DNA of 64,000 bases from Sphingobacterium pedocola (GTDB taxonomy: Bacteria > Bacteroidota > Bacteroidia > Sphingobacteriales > Sphingobacteriaceae): NCBI RefSeq assembly GCF_015209965.1, contig NZ_MU158689.1, positions 1,745,522 through 1,809,521 on the forward strand, read 5' to 3'. A program made the translations under genes and the position numbers. The number at the start of each line of letters is the position of its first letter. Positions within the stretch are counted from its first letter, which is position 1. Under the pieces are notes generated by a model. That model ran no database searches, was not told the DNA's origin, and saw only the letters and a program-made list of their open reading frames with translations. Below, in pieces: positions 54,444-63,978 of this stretch.

Positions 54444-55349
54444 TTAACTTAAGTGGTCGGTATAGTGAATGGGCCGCAGATCAGTCAAAAGCATGCTGAA
54501 ATCTTGATCTCGCAGCTTTTCCAAATCACGCCAAGCACGCCAGAGCCCATTCATCTGATTGTGTGTACGTATCCCTACCACAGCGCTGGCAACCACATCA
54601 TGTTGTAATACGTATGCTAGCGCAATAGCTTGTTTAGATACCTCAAGTTGTCGGCTTAGCTCTTCCATATCGGCATTCAATAATTCAATTTCCCCAGGTT
54701 CATATCCCAGATAAGGCTTAGCCTTTTTATCCAGTAAAAGACCTTGCGCCAAACTTCCCCTGGATATTATACCCGTATTATGGGCTTTAAATATTTCAAA
54801 ATATCGTTCAGGCCTCCGGTCGAGCAAACTATATTGCATCATATTAGAAGCAATATTTGACTTATTAAGATACGGTGTAAAGACATTGGGACGGATGGAC
54901 GAAATTCCATAATATTTTATTTTCCCTGCTTTGACTAATAGTTCGAATGCTTCAATGACTTCGTCTATAGCATCTTCAATCGTGCCTCCATGCAATTGAT
55001 AGACATCGATATAATCTGTTTTAAGCCGTTGGAGAGATTTATCTGCCATACGCAAGATGTAATCTTTCCGCGGATTCCAATCCCATCCCGACCCGTCGGC
55101 ACGCCATTCATTTCCTACTTTAGTCGCTAAGACGATCCGGTCCCGGAAAGTATGGACAGCTTTACCGATCAACTCTTCGTTAAGTCCTTTATCATACAGA
55201 TCTGCTGTATCAAAATAATTTATTCCATGATCAAAAGCTTCGGAAATAAGATCAATATTTGCTTTGGAAGCACCGCCTTCTAAAGACATGCCTCCAAAAC
55301 CTATTTCCGAAATTTTTAAATCTGAATGTCCTAAATTATTATACCGCAT
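54444..55349 (-). CDS. Aldo/keto reductase
   Basis: NADPH-dependent TIM-barrel reductase of 301 residues. Typical parts: SEIGFGGMSLEGG, NYFDTADLYDKGLNEELIGKAV (Asp and Tyr of the tetrad), RIVLATKVGNEWR (Lys), YIDVYQLHGG (His), and GSLAQGLLLDKKAKP plus AVVGIRTHNQM for cofactor binding. The family is clear; the substrate is unknown. The start overlaps the end of the FKBP gene by 11 bases, and the three genes from 56999 to 54444 form one minus-strand unit. Confidence 0.93.
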   Translation of the reverse strand: MRYNNLGHSDLKISEIGFGGMSLEGGASKANIDLISEAFDHGINYFDTADLYDKGLNEELIGKAVHTFRDRIVLATKVGNEWRADGSGWDWNPRKDYILRMADKSLQRLKTDYIDVYQLHGGTIEDAIDEVIEAFELLVKAGKIKYYGISSIRPNVFTPYLNKSNIASNMMQYSLLDRRPERYFEIFKAHNTGIISRGSLAQGLLLDKKAKPYLGYEPGEIELLNADMEELSRQLEVSKQAIALAYVLQHDVVASAVVGIRTHNQMNGLWRAWRDLEKLRDQDFSMLLTDLRPIHYTDHLS

Positions 55350-56010
55350 TCTTTGCTTTGATTTCTAAAAGTTCGACCTCAAATATCAATGTACTGAAAG
55401 CAGGTATTTCACCGGATCCACGCTCGCCATACCCTAAGTTATAGGGAATGTAAAACTTATACTTCGAACCGACTTTCATCAGCGGGATACCGATCTTCCA
55501 TCCTTCTATCACACGGTCGAGTTCTAAATTAATAGGCTGGCCACGATCGTACGAACTGTCAAACTGTTTGCCATCGATCAACGCGCCTCTATAGTGTACA
55601 ACGACTTCATCTTCAACGGTTGCCTGTATACCATCCCCTTGCACTAAAATTTCGTATTGTACGCCTTCGGGTGTTACCTTTATATTGGGATTGGCTTTAT
55701 TTTTGGTTAAAAAATCTTCCCCGGGCTGTCTCAACACCGCATTACGTTCATCCATCAACTTTTTGACAGCCCCTTGTATAATTTGCGAATTCTGTTCTTC
55801 ATTGAATAAACCATCTTGTTGTGCCAATGAAGATGAAATGGCCTGACTAAGTATCTGGATATCTATATCAAAACCGGCGTTTTTAAGCGAGTAACCAATG
55901 TCTCTACCGAGGGCATACGACAGCGAATCTTTAGGTGTCACCAAGCTCTGGGCCTGAGTTGCGGAAGCAGCGAAAGAAGTTATAAAAATTAGGTTCAAAA
56001 ATTTGTTCAT
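55339..56010 (-). CDS. FKBP-type peptidyl-prolyl cis-trans isomerase, periplasmic
   Basis: A 223-residue folding helper that isomerises Xaa-Pro bonds. It has a signal peptide (MNKFLNLIFITSFAASATQAQ) and an N-terminal Mip/FkpA-like helical part (DSLSYALGRDIGYSLKNAGFDID), then the FKBP domain (about 120-215): VVVHYRGALIDGKQFDSSYDRGQPINL, VIEGWKIGIPLMKVGSKYKFYIPYNLGYGERG and LIFEVELLEI. The catalytic pocket residues of the family (Y, F, D, W) are present. It starts 2 bases after the glycosyltransferase stop and overlaps the aldo/keto reductase gene. Confidence 0.94.
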   Translation of the reverse strand: MNKFLNLIFITSFAASATQAQSLVTPKDSLSYALGRDIGYSLKNAGFDIDIQILSQAISSSLAQQDGLFNEEQNSQIIQGAVKKLMDERNAVLRQPGEDFLTKNKANPNIKVTPEGVQYEILVQGDGIQATVEDEVVVHYRGALIDGKQFDSSYDRGQPINLELDRVIEGWKIGIPLMKVGSKYKFYIPYNLGYGERGSGEIPAFSTLIFEVELLEIKAKNAV

Positions 56011-56012
56011 AT

Positions 56013-56999
56013 TTATTGATGTTTATTGATAATTTGTTCAACGACTTGTAGTGTATTATCGCGGTAATCTACTTGAGCAGTAGCTTTGCTATTAAGCCAA
56101 AGCGCTATATCGTATTCGTATTTCTTTTTTAGACTTTGGATCACGGGTACCCCCATTTCTTCCAATGCTGCAGAATTCAGATGCTGTTCGTATTGATTTT
56201 TCATGGGAATGACCAGTAATTTTTTCCCAAGGTACAAAGCTTCTGCCGGAGTTTCAAAACCAGCTCCACACAATACGCCTTCTGAGGAAGCCATACTCTT
56301 CACAAAGGCCTCGCTATTAATAGGATTGATAGAGATATTTTTATAGTGTATCGGCCTCACGTTGTGCTTCGAAAATACTTCCCACTTAATGTGTTGGAAT
56401 TTTGAAAGATGTTTGAGGATATGCGCATCATCATAAGAAGGCAAGTATACTGTATAATGCCCTTCGTTTGTCGGGTCCAACTTTCGAATAGGTTTACGGA
56501 TAACGGGGGTAAAAATATCTTCGTGATAACTTTTGAAATGGAAACCATATGGGTGCGTACAAGGAGCATAGTTTTTCATAATAAACTTCCCCATCATATC
56601 ACTTTCATCCGGTTTCGGGCTGTCTTTATGCATGGCGCCGATCTGATGGCTCAATCCGACACAGGGTATGTCTCGCGTATGGCAAGCCCAAGCGGTAATA
56701 GGTTCGAAATCATTAATTACCAAATCATATTTTTCTACCGGAATAGAATTTATCTCTTGAATGAATTTACGGACAGTAGAGCTCATAAATGTTTTCCAAA
56801 TATCAACTCCCCCAGATTTACCGAAAATAAAACTCATTCCATGAAGGCGATATTTGATCTCAAAAGGAAGACAGATGTCTGCCTGAATACCACTGATAAG
56901 CACGTCGACCTCACCAAATTTTTGAAGACAAGGTATCACATCCATTGCCCGACATAGGTGTCCGTTTCCAGTACCTTGAATCGCATAAAGTATCTTCAT
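56013..56999 (-). CDS. Glycosyltransferase (GT-B, MurG/UGT-like)
   Basis: A 328-residue GT-B-fold protein: the N-terminal GTGNGHLCRAMDVIPCLQKFG is the glycine-rich acceptor loop, IPCVGLSHQIGAM lies mid-chain, and the C-terminal donor-binding region is GVLCGAGFETPAEALYLGKKLLVIPMKNQYEQHLNSAALEEMGVPV, which matches the pattern of MurG-like and UDP-glycosyltransferases. The donor and acceptor are unknown. No transmembrane helix is seen. It heads the three-gene unit with FKBP and aldo/keto reductase. A near-consensus -7 box TACTTTCG lies at 57027-57020. Confidence 0.87.
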   Translation of the reverse strand: MKILYAIQGTGNGHLCRAMDVIPCLQKFGEVDVLISGIQADICLPFEIKYRLHGMSFIFGKSGGVDIWKTFMSSTVRKFIQEINSIPVEKYDLVINDFEPITAWACHTRDIPCVGLSHQIGAMHKDSPKPDESDMMGKFIMKNYAPCTHPYGFHFKSYHEDIFTPVIRKPIRKLDPTNEGHYTVYLPSYDDAHILKHLSKFQHIKWEVFSKHNVRPIHYKNISINPINSEAFVKSMASSEGVLCGAGFETPAEALYLGKKLLVIPMKNQYEQHLNSAALEEMGVPVIQSLKKKYEYDIALWLNSKATAQVDYRDNTLQVVEQIINKHQ

Positions 57000-57118
57000 A
57001 TGTCCCCAATAAATTCATTCGAAAGTAAGCATTTTTTTTAAAATGATGCGGTTAAAACCTACTTAAATAAAATTTAGTTAACTTTAAGATTTATAATCAA
57101 CTATTATAAAACACACCT

Positions 57119-58060
57119 ATGAAACCCGTCGCGATTACACTTCTTGGCTTAACCCTCTTTCTACTGCTTACATCTTGGGGTTTCTATGCACACAAACAGA
57201 TAAACGAGAACGCCGCCTATACATTACCTGCATCTCTAGCTAAATTCTACAAAAAGCATCTTAAAACCATAACCGAAAAAGCAGTAGATGCCGATAAGCG
57301 CTGCTATGTCGATACTTTAGAAGGCCCTCGTCACTATATCGACCTAGATAGGTATGAAGAAGATATGGATTCCATACCCATCCATTGGAGCAAAGCGGTA
57401 GCAAAATTTAGCGAACGCAAATTACTTGCCAATGGGGTAGTACCGTGGCAAATATGGCGAACTTATCAAAATCTAGTGAAGGCGCTTAAAGAGCGAGATC
57501 ATAACCGTGTCATTCGATTTAGTGCCGATTTGGGTCATTATGTGGCAGATGCACATGTTCCGTTGCACACGACCAGCAATTACAACGGTCAGTTTTCGGA
57601 TCAAATAGGGATCCACGCATTTTGGGAAACAAGGCTCCCTGAGATGTTTAGCCACGAATATGATTATTTTGTAGGGGCTGCCGCTTATATCGACGACCCG
57701 GTACAATTGGGTTGGCAGATTGTTAAGGAAAGTAATGCATTAGTCGATTCTGTCTTGCATATCGAGAAGGAGCTTTCAAAAACCACAAAGAAAGCCGACC
57801 AAAAAAGTTATATTACACGCAATAATCAACTTACATTAAACTATTCGGATACCTATGCTACCTCCTACCACCGCGCCCTAAATGGCATGGTAGAAAGGCG
57901 ATTCAGATCTTCTATATATTATGTAGGATCATTGTGGTATTCGGCATGGATTGATGCAGGACAACCTAATCTTGTCCTTAAGACTGATTCAACAGAAATA
58001 GCAGAAGATAAAATTGAATATTCTGACAAAAAGATACTAGGCCGAGAAGAGTGGCATTAA
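57119..58060 (+). CDS. Zinc-dependent phospholipase C / S1-P1 nuclease-like enzyme
   Basis: A 313-residue exported metalloenzyme. After a hydrophobic leader, cleavage before Trp20 (TS-WGFYAH) would expose the N-terminal Trp that serves as a zinc ligand in this superfamily. Further ligands: His25 in FYAHKQIN, RHYIDLD, SADLGHYVADAHVPLHTTSNYNGQ and IGIHAFWE. This set of His and Asp residues is that of the trinuclear-zinc fold shared by bacterial phospholipase C and S1/P1 nuclease, and I cannot choose between lipid and nucleic acid substrates. The gene is single and ends in a perfect hairpin. Confidence 0.85.
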   Translation: MKPVAITLLGLTLFLLLTSWGFYAHKQINENAAYTLPASLAKFYKKHLKTITEKAVDADKRCYVDTLEGPRHYIDLDRYEEDMDSIPIHWSKAVAKFSERKLLANGVVPWQIWRTYQNLVKALKERDHNRVIRFSADLGHYVADAHVPLHTTSNYNGQFSDQIGIHAFWETRLPEMFSHEYDYFVGAAAYIDDPVQLGWQIVKESNALVDSVLHIEKELSKTTKKADQKSYITRNNQLTLNYSDTYATSYHRALNGMVERRFRSSIYYVGSLWYSAWIDAGQPNLVLKTDSTEIAEDKIEYSDKKILGREEWH

Positions 58061-58069
58061 GAAAAGTAT

Positions 58070-58111
58070 ACAGCACAAAAAAGAGCGAATAATCGCTCTT
58101 TTTTGTGCTGT
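58070..58111. terminator. Bidirectional terminator hairpin
   Basis: Perfect 19-bp arms (58070-58088 and 58093-58111) with an ATAA loop and A/T-rich tracts within the arms. It lies between the converging phospholipase-like gene and trxA. Confidence 0.88.
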
Positions 58112-58123
58112 TAAATAAACTAA

Positions 58124-58444
58124 CTACGACAATTGCTTTTCTAGTTTCTCTACCAATACAGACTTAGGCACAGCCCCGATTTGTTTATCTACAATTTCCC
58201 CATTTTTGAAAAACAATAGTGCAGGAATATTTCTGATACCAAAGCGAACGGAAATATCTGGATTATTATCCACGTTAACTTTTCCTATTACTGCTTTGCC
58301 TTCATACTCATTTGCGATTTCGTCAACTAATGGTCCTACCATGCGACATGGTCCACACCATTCTGCCCAAAAGTCAATTAATACGGGTTTATCTGATTTC
58401 AACACAACCTCTTCAAAGTTGCTATCTGTAATTTCTAATGCCAT
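58124..58444 (-). CDS. trxA: Thioredoxin
   Basis: A 106-residue cytosolic thioredoxin. The active site is WCGPC (Cys30 and Cys33) within LIDFWAEWCGPCRM, with the conserved cis-Pro in RNIPALLFFKNG and the buried Asp24. The longer frame to 58483 has no sensible N terminus; the Met at 58444 gives the usual MALEITDSNF start. A -7 box lies 37 bases upstream. It is a single-gene unit. Confidence 0.96.
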   Translation of the reverse strand: MALEITDSNFEEVVLKSDKPVLIDFWAEWCGPCRMVGPLVDEIANEYEGKAVIGKVNVDNNPDISVRFGIRNIPALLFFKNGEIVDKQIGAVPKSVLVEKLEKQLS

Positions 58445-58480
58445 AATATATTCTCTTTTAAAATTGATAAAATTTATATA

Positions 58481-58488
58481 CAAATATA
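58481..58488 (-). promoter_or_regulatory. Candidate -7 promoter box of trxA
   Basis: The minus strand reads TATATTTG, a full match to TAnnTTTG, 36 bases ahead of the ATG at 58444. A second TTTG lies 12 bases further upstream, which is closer than the usual -33 spacing. Confidence 0.5.
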
Positions 58489-58541
58489 AATAAATCCATA
58501 CAAATGAATTCTAATTGCGATGTAATAATATCTATGCCTTA

Positions 58542-61500
58542 TCAATTTAATCTATAGTTCACCCCTTCCATTTCTTCCAAACCATCTAATAGTTCATTGG
58601 TTATATGGATTCTTGTGCTCTTTGCTGGCATCTCTACTACAAACTCGTCCTGAATATCCATTACCTTAAACTTGAGTAGGCAATTTGCCGGATTTGTTTC
58701 ATCAAGAGTCGATTGTACTAAATTGTTGATTTCGTCAACCATCTTATTATTTAATTTGTGTAATGCTATCTGAATGGTAAAACTTTTCGCTAACTTATCG
58801 CGGAGATCGGACAGCAACTGAATACCTTTAAGCTCGAATCCCCAGTTCCCGATCTGCTTAAAGCGCTCTTGAACCAAGCCTCTAATCTGCACAAAATAAC
58901 CTTCTTGTAAGTAACTTTTAAATTTGACGTAGTCTTCGCCAAAAACCGCAATTTCATACGAATCATAGTAATCTTCGAGGATAAAAGAACCGAATGGTTT
59001 GCCAGATTTAGCTACTTTATGGGCCGCAACGGCTATAATACCACCAATGATAACCTCTTTATTCTTGATGCGGTTAAAATCCAACAATACCTCTTGTTCA
59101 ACTTCAGAAGCTTTCACTTTATTAATTAACTGCAAATCAGTAACATTATTCTGACAGAAGTGTTTAATTTCAAACTTATAATTATCCAATGGATGGCTAG
59201 TCAAATAAATTCCGATAACATCTTTTTCGTATTTCAGCTTTTCGATCAATCCCCATTGCGGACAAGGTGTCAAAATAGGTTCTGGTAGGTCAGCTGCTGC
59301 ACCTCCACCAAATAAGCTCGCCTGAGCCGATTGTTCATTTTCTTTGAAACGCTGACCAAATTTCACTGCTTTCTCTATACCCGTCGAACCATCCCCGTCC
59401 CTGAAGAAATACTGTGCACGATGGGTATCGGTAAATCCGTCAAATCCGCCACCATATGCTAAACTTTCGAATGCTTTTTTATTCGCCGCGCGAAGATCAA
59501 TCCGTTTGGCAAAATCAAAAATCGACTTATAAGGACTTGTAGCCCGCGTTTGCACGATTGTATCTACGGCACCAGCACCGACCCCTTTGACAGCTCCTAT
59601 TCCAAATCGTATCGCACCCTGCTCATTTACCGTGAATTTATAGTGGGATTCGTTTACATCAGGGCCAAGTACCTGTAATCCCATCCGTTTACATTCTTCC
59701 ATAAAAAATGTAACCTGCTTGATGTCATTCATATTATTTGAAAGTACTGCTGCCATATACTCTGCAGGATAATGGGCTTTTAGATACGCGGTTTGATAGG
59801 CAACCCATGCATAGCAGGTAGAATGTGATTTATTGAAAGCATACGATGCAAAGGCCTCCCAATCCGTCCAGATCTTTTCTAAAACCTTTGGATTATGTCC
59901 CTTTTCTGCAGCTTGTTCAACAAATTTCGGCTTCATTTTATCCAACACCGCCTTTTGCTTTTTACCCATTGCTTTCCGCAATACATCGGCATCACCTTTT
60001 GAAAAGCCCGCTAGTTTTTGCGATAAAAGCATTACCTGTTCCTGATATACCGTGATACCATATGATTCTTTCAAATATTCTTCACATGCATCCAAATCGT
60101 ATATAATGGGTTCTATTCCATGTTTACGCTTAATAAATGATGGAATATATTCGATGGGCCCAGGACGATACAGCGCATTCATGGCGATCAAATCCGCAAA
60201 TACAGTAGGTTTTAATTCCTTCATGTACTTTTGCATGCCGGGAGATTCGTATTGGAATACACCTATCGTCTCACCTCGTTGAAACAACTCATACGTCAAT
60301 ATATCGTCTATCGGAAATTCATCGGGATTCAATTCGACACCATGTCTCAATTTTACATTCGATACCGTATCCTTGATCAGGGTCAATGTCTTTAATCCTA
60401 AAAAGTCCATTTTCAACAAACCTGCACTTTCTACGACAGAGTTGTCAAACTGCGTGACATACAGATCAGAATCCTTTGCCAACGATACAGGAACAAAATT
60501 AGTAATGTCGCTCGGCGTGATGATCACCCCACAGGCATGGATACCGGTATTACGCATGGAGCCTTCCAGCACCCGCGCCTGCTTAATAGTTTCGGCTTCT
60601 AAGCCTGCCCCCTCTGCAAGCGACTTTAACTTGTTGACCGCTTCCAATTCATCCGATCGTAACACTTCCTTCAACGCTTTCTCTTCGAGAGAGAAAATTT
60701 TGCTCAATTTGAGATTCGGAATAAGCTTCGCTATTTCGTTGGAATCCTGCAAAGGCAAGTCCAACACACGTGCCGTATCTTTTATGGAAGATTTGGCAGC
60801 CATGGTACCGTACGTAATGATCTGCGCTACCTGAGATGCGCCGTATTTATCAATCACATACTGCATAACTTTCCCACGACCTTCATCATCAAAGTCAATA
60901 TCGATATCGGGCATGGATACACGATCTGGATTTAAGAATCGCTCAAAAAGTAAATCATATTGAATAGGATCTAAATTTGTGATTCCTAAGCAGTACGCTA
61001 CTGCCGATCCGGCAGCTGATCCACGGCCAGGGCCTACGGACACGCCCATACCTCTGGCCGCAGCAATAAAATCCTGAACAATCAAAAAGTACCCCGGATA
61101 TCCCGTGCGCTCGATTGTCGCCAACTCAAAGTCTAATCTCTCACGGATTTCATCCGTAATCTCTGCATATCGTTTTTCCGCCCCAACGTAAGTCAAATGT
61201 CTTAAGAACGCATTTTCTCCTCGCTTGCCACCATCCTCATTGTCCTCTGCGTGTTGAAATTTTTCAGGAATCTCGAACTTAGGGAGTAAAACATCACGAT
61301 TTAATGCATATATTTCAATTTTCGCCAGTACGTCTTCTAGATTGAGAATAGCCTCGGGCAAATCGGCGAAGGCTTTTTTCATCTCATCCGGAGATTTGAA
61401 ATAATACTCTTGATTAGGCATTCCAAAACGAAACCCACGCCCCCTTCCTACTGGTGTGGTTAATTTCTCACCATCTTTAACACAAAGCAAAATATCATGT

Positions 61501-62960
61501 GCATGCGCGTCAGCTTTATTCAGATAATAGGTATTGTTCGTCGCGATTAACTTGACATCGTGCTTTCTGGCGAGTTGAATTAACGATTGATTTACCCTAT
61601 CTTCATCTTCTTGGCCATGGCGCATTACTTCCATATAAAAATCTTCTCCGAATAAATTTTTCCACCAGATTAATGCTTCTTCTGCCTGATTTTCACCTAT
61701 ATTAAGAATTTTATTCGGAACTTCTCCTTGCAGATTTCCGGATAATACTATGATATCTTCTTTATACCGCTCCACCGTCTCCCGGTCAATACGTGGCACA
61801 TAATAGAATCCTTCTGTATACGCTACCGAAGCCATTTTTGCTAAGTTATGATAGCCATTCTTGTTTTTTGCTAACAGCACAACCTGGTAACCGTTATCTT
61901 TCCTTGACTTGTCTTTCCGGTTTTCACAGATAAAAAATTCACAACCTACTATCGGCTTTATCACCTGTTCAGTTGGTTGCTTCCCCGCTTCGATCAGCTC
62001 TTGATTCCTTGCTTCAACCTCTTTATTATGACCAATCACTTTACTTACAAAATGAAAAGCACCCATCATATTCCCATGATCTGTAAGCGCTACAGCAGGC
62101 ATATTATACTTCGCAGCAGCCGACACTAGTCCTCCTATTGAGATCGTAGATTGTAAAACAGAGAACTGTGAATGATTATGTAAATGTGCAAATACAGCGT
62201 CTTTTAAAGCTTCTGCGGCTTCGCGATCTACTACATGAGTTACCTCATCTTTCTTTTTACTTCTTATTGCATCGGAAGCCGCTTTGAGATTGACATGCTT
62301 TAATCCGACAGTTGGGATTATAGCCGGATTTTCTCTTCGAAATTCAATAAAATATCCTGTATCTACCTGAAGTTCTTCAGATTTAAATACTTCGCGACGC
62401 AGGAGCTCGAAGAAGCAGCGTGTTGTAGCCTCCACATCGGCAGTCGCATTATGCGCTTCAGCAAACGGCACGCCAAACAAATACGAATGGAGTTCGGTCA
62501 GGGTGGGTAATTTATATCTTCCACCGCGACCTCCGGGAAGCTGAAGCAACTCGGCGGTAACTTCCGTACACGTATCTAATATAGATTTATCATTCAACGT
62601 AGTCTCTACCCCGTAACGATAATATTCTGATCCCATGATATTGAGATCGAAACCGATATTCTGACCGACTACAAATTTCGCTTTTGCCAAAGCTATATTG
62701 AATTTGTCTAATACCTCCACTAACGGTACACCTTGTTCTTCAGCCAATTCGGTGGAAATACCATGAATTTTTTCGGAATCGTACGGAATATTGAAACCGT
62801 CGGGCTTAATCAGATAATCCTGATGCTCGATAAGGTTGCCCATTTTATCATGTAGTTGCCAAGCTATCTGAATACAGCGTGGCCAATTGTCGGTATCTGT
62901 AATCGGTGCATCCCAGCGTTTTGGCAATCCTGTCGTCTCCGTATCAAATATTATATACAT
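58542..62960 (-). CDS. dnaE: DNA polymerase III alpha subunit with N-terminal DEDDh exonuclease domain
   Basis: Replicative polymerase of 1472 residues, about 300 longer than E. coli DnaE. Residues about 1-185 are a DnaQ-like 3'-5' exonuclease: FDTETTGLP (Exo I), VGQNIGFDLNIM (Exo II) and EAHNATADVEATTRCF (Exo III, His and Asp). The PHP domain begins at His259 (HLHNHS). The polymerase core has MPDIDIDFDDEGRG, with catalytic Asp685 and Asp687. The YQEQVM and AYNFKSHS-type motifs (FASYAFNKSHSTCYAW) and a C-terminal OB/tail region complete the protein. Fusion of proofreading and synthesis in one chain is found in several Bacteroidota. The gene is complete and monocistronic. Confidence 0.95.
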   Translation of the reverse strand: MYIIFDTETTGLPKRWDAPITDTDNWPRCIQIAWQLHDKMGNLIEHQDYLIKPDGFNIPYDSEKIHGISTELAEEQGVPLVEVLDKFNIALAKAKFVVGQNIGFDLNIMGSEYYRYGVETTLNDKSILDTCTEVTAELLQLPGGRGGRYKLPTLTELHSYLFGVPFAEAHNATADVEATTRCFFELLRREVFKSEELQVDTGYFIEFRRENPAIIPTVGLKHVNLKAASDAIRSKKKDEVTHVVDREAAEALKDAVFAHLHNHSQFSVLQSTISIGGLVSAAAKYNMPAVALTDHGNMMGAFHFVSKVIGHNKEVEARNQELIEAGKQPTEQVIKPIVGCEFFICENRKDKSRKDNGYQVVLLAKNKNGYHNLAKMASVAYTEGFYYVPRIDRETVERYKEDIIVLSGNLQGEVPNKILNIGENQAEEALIWWKNLFGEDFYMEVMRHGQEDEDRVNQSLIQLARKHDVKLIATNNTYYLNKADAHAHDILLCVKDGEKLTTPVGRGRGFRFGMPNQEYYFKSPDEMKKAFADLPEAILNLEDVLAKIEIYALNRDVLLPKFEIPEKFQHAEDNEDGGKRGENAFLRHLTYVGAEKRYAEITDEIRERLDFELATIERTGYPGYFLIVQDFIAAARGMGVSVGPGRGSAAGSAVAYCLGITNLDPIQYDLLFERFLNPDRVSMPDIDIDFDDEGRGKVMQYVIDKYGASQVAQIITYGTMAAKSSIKDTARVLDLPLQDSNEIAKLIPNLKLSKIFSLEEKALKEVLRSDELEAVNKLKSLAEGAGLEAETIKQARVLEGSMRNTGIHACGVIITPSDITNFVPVSLAKDSDLYVTQFDNSVVESAGLLKMDFLGLKTLTLIKDTVSNVKLRHGVELNPDEFPIDDILTYELFQRGETIGVFQYESPGMQKYMKELKPTVFADLIAMNALYRPGPIEYIPSFIKRKHGIEPIIYDLDACEEYLKESYGITVYQEQVMLLSQKLAGFSKGDADVLRKAMGKKQKAVLDKMKPKFVEQAAEKGHNPKVLEKIWTDWEAFASYAFNKSHSTCYAWVAYQTAYLKAHYPAEYMAAVLSNNMNDIKQVTFFMEECKRMGLQVLGPDVNESHYKFTVNEQGAIRFGIGAVKGVGAGAVDTIVQTRATSPYKSIFDFAKRIDLRAANKKAFESLAYGGGFDGFTDTHRAQYFFRDGDGSTGIEKAVKFGQRFKENEQSAQASLFGGGAAADLPEPILTPCPQWGLIEKLKYEKDVIGIYLTSHPLDNYKFEIKHFCQNNVTDLQLINKVKASEVEQEVLLDFNRIKNKEVIIGGIIAVAAHKVAKSGKPFGSFILEDYYDSYEIAVFGEDYVKFKSYLQEGYFVQIRGLVQERFKQIGNWGFELKGIQLLSDLRDKLAKSFTIQIALHKLNNKMVDEINNLVQSTLDETNPANCLLKFKVMDIQDEFVVEMPAKSTRIHITNELLDGLEEMEGVNYRLN

Positions 62961-62980
62961 GCATCCCTTCTTTTAGAACA

Positions 62981-62988
62981 CAAATTTA
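62981..62988 (-). promoter_or_regulatory. Candidate -7 promoter box of dnaE
   Basis: The minus strand reads TAAATTTG, a full match to TAnnTTTG, 20 bases ahead of the ATG at 62960. No clear -33 element is seen. Confidence 0.5.
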
Positions 62989-63093
62989 ATGAATATAATC
63001 AAGTCATTATCCACATTATTATTACAATCTAACGTGAACTTGACAATTCAGATTATATTTATTAATTTACATCGATAACTTAAAAAACAAATT

Positions 63094-63324
63094 ATGATTG
63101 CCTTTGGTCTTGGAACACAAGAAATAGTATTGATACTTGTAATGGGAATAGTGTGGGTTATTCCCCTTGCGCTAATCATCTATACGTTAATAGATCTCTT
63201 TAAAAGGAATTTTACGAATAAATCAACCGATCGGATCTTAATTATATTTTTAATTGCTTTCGTCCCGATATTAGGATCATTGATCTATTTATTGGGACTT
63301 AGAAAAGAGTATCCACTAAAATAA
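63094..63324 (+). CDS. Small PLDc_N-type membrane protein
   Basis: A 76-residue protein with two membrane helices (IVLILVMGIVWVIPLALIIYTLIDLF and ILIIFLIAFVPILGSLIYLLG), joined by a basic loop (KRNFTNKSTDR), and ending GLRKEY. This is the phospholipase-D nuclease N-terminal (PLDc_N) pattern, found alone in many short bacterial proteins of unknown role. It is divergent from dnaE and converges on the OmpA-type gene. Confidence 0.83.
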   Translation: MIAFGLGTQEIVLILVMGIVWVIPLALIIYTLIDLFKRNFTNKSTDRILIIFLIAFVPILGSLIYLLGLRKEYPLK

Positions 63325-63407
63325 AACCGTCATAAATCCCATAACGTCAACAGTTATGAAACACATACTAATATTCTTGCCATCCCCTGACACTTTCTTA
63401 TAAAAAA

Positions 63408-63440
63408 TAAGCAGCAACATATTGAACATGTTACTGCTTA
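63408..63440. terminator. Bidirectional terminator hairpin
   Basis: TAAGCAGCAACAT (63408-63420) pairs with ATGTTACTGCTTA (63428-63440), 13 bp with one C-A mismatch (a G-U pair on the other strand). It separates the PLDc_N-type gene from the OmpA-type gene. Confidence 0.75.
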
Positions 63441-63465
63441 CTTATAGGCTATATTTTTTCTGGAA

Positions 63466-63978
63466 TTAGTCTAGAATAACCACCTCTACTCTCCTATTCT
63501 TTTGCCTCCCTTCGGGAGTCTTGTTATCTCCTACTGGTTTAGTTTGTCCTAGGCCTTTAATGGAGATCCGTGAAGCGGAAACACCCGAATCTTCTAAAAA
63601 TGTCTTTACTGAGGTTGCTCTCTTTTCAGACAACCACTGATTATATCCGGCTTCACCTGTAGCGTCGGTATGACCATCAACCCTTATTTTTTTCTTGCTA
63701 TCTTCTTTTAATATCTTCGCCAGTTTACTGATTTCGACTTTCGCCTTTTCCGTCAAGTACGAAGAATTGGAAGGGAACAATAAGTCAGAGGACAAGGTAA
63801 ACTTAATCCCTTCATCGACACGTGCCGCATCATCAAATTCCGATTTAACATTTTTTAAACCATCATCAGTGCCGTCTTTTGAAAGAACGGCTCCAGGCAA
63901 TGCCGTTATTTTTTGTTGTTTACAGCCTGCAAATCCTAAGGTAATAGCCGCGACAGATAATAAAAGTACTTTCTTCAT
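63466..63978 (-). CDS. OmpA-family peptidoglycan-binding lipoprotein
   Basis: A 170-residue outer-membrane lipoprotein (LGFAGC, Cys19). The C-terminal domain (about 60-168) is OmpA-like: FTLSSDLLFPSNSSYLTEKAK, IRVDGHTDATGEAGYNQWLSEKRATSVKTFL, ISIKGLGQTKPVGDN and the final GRQKNRRVEVVILD. The Asp and Arg that grip the diaminopimelate of peptidoglycan are present (TDATG, NRRVEV). It tethers the outer membrane to the cell wall, in the manner of Pal. Its promoter lies outside the window. Confidence 0.94.
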   Translation of the reverse strand: MKKVLLLSVAAITLGFAGCKQQKITALPGAVLSKDGTDDGLKNVKSEFDDAARVDEGIKFTLSSDLLFPSNSSYLTEKAKVEISKLAKILKEDSKKKIRVDGHTDATGEAGYNQWLSEKRATSVKTFLEDSGVSASRISIKGLGQTKPVGDNKTPEGRQKNRRVEVVILD

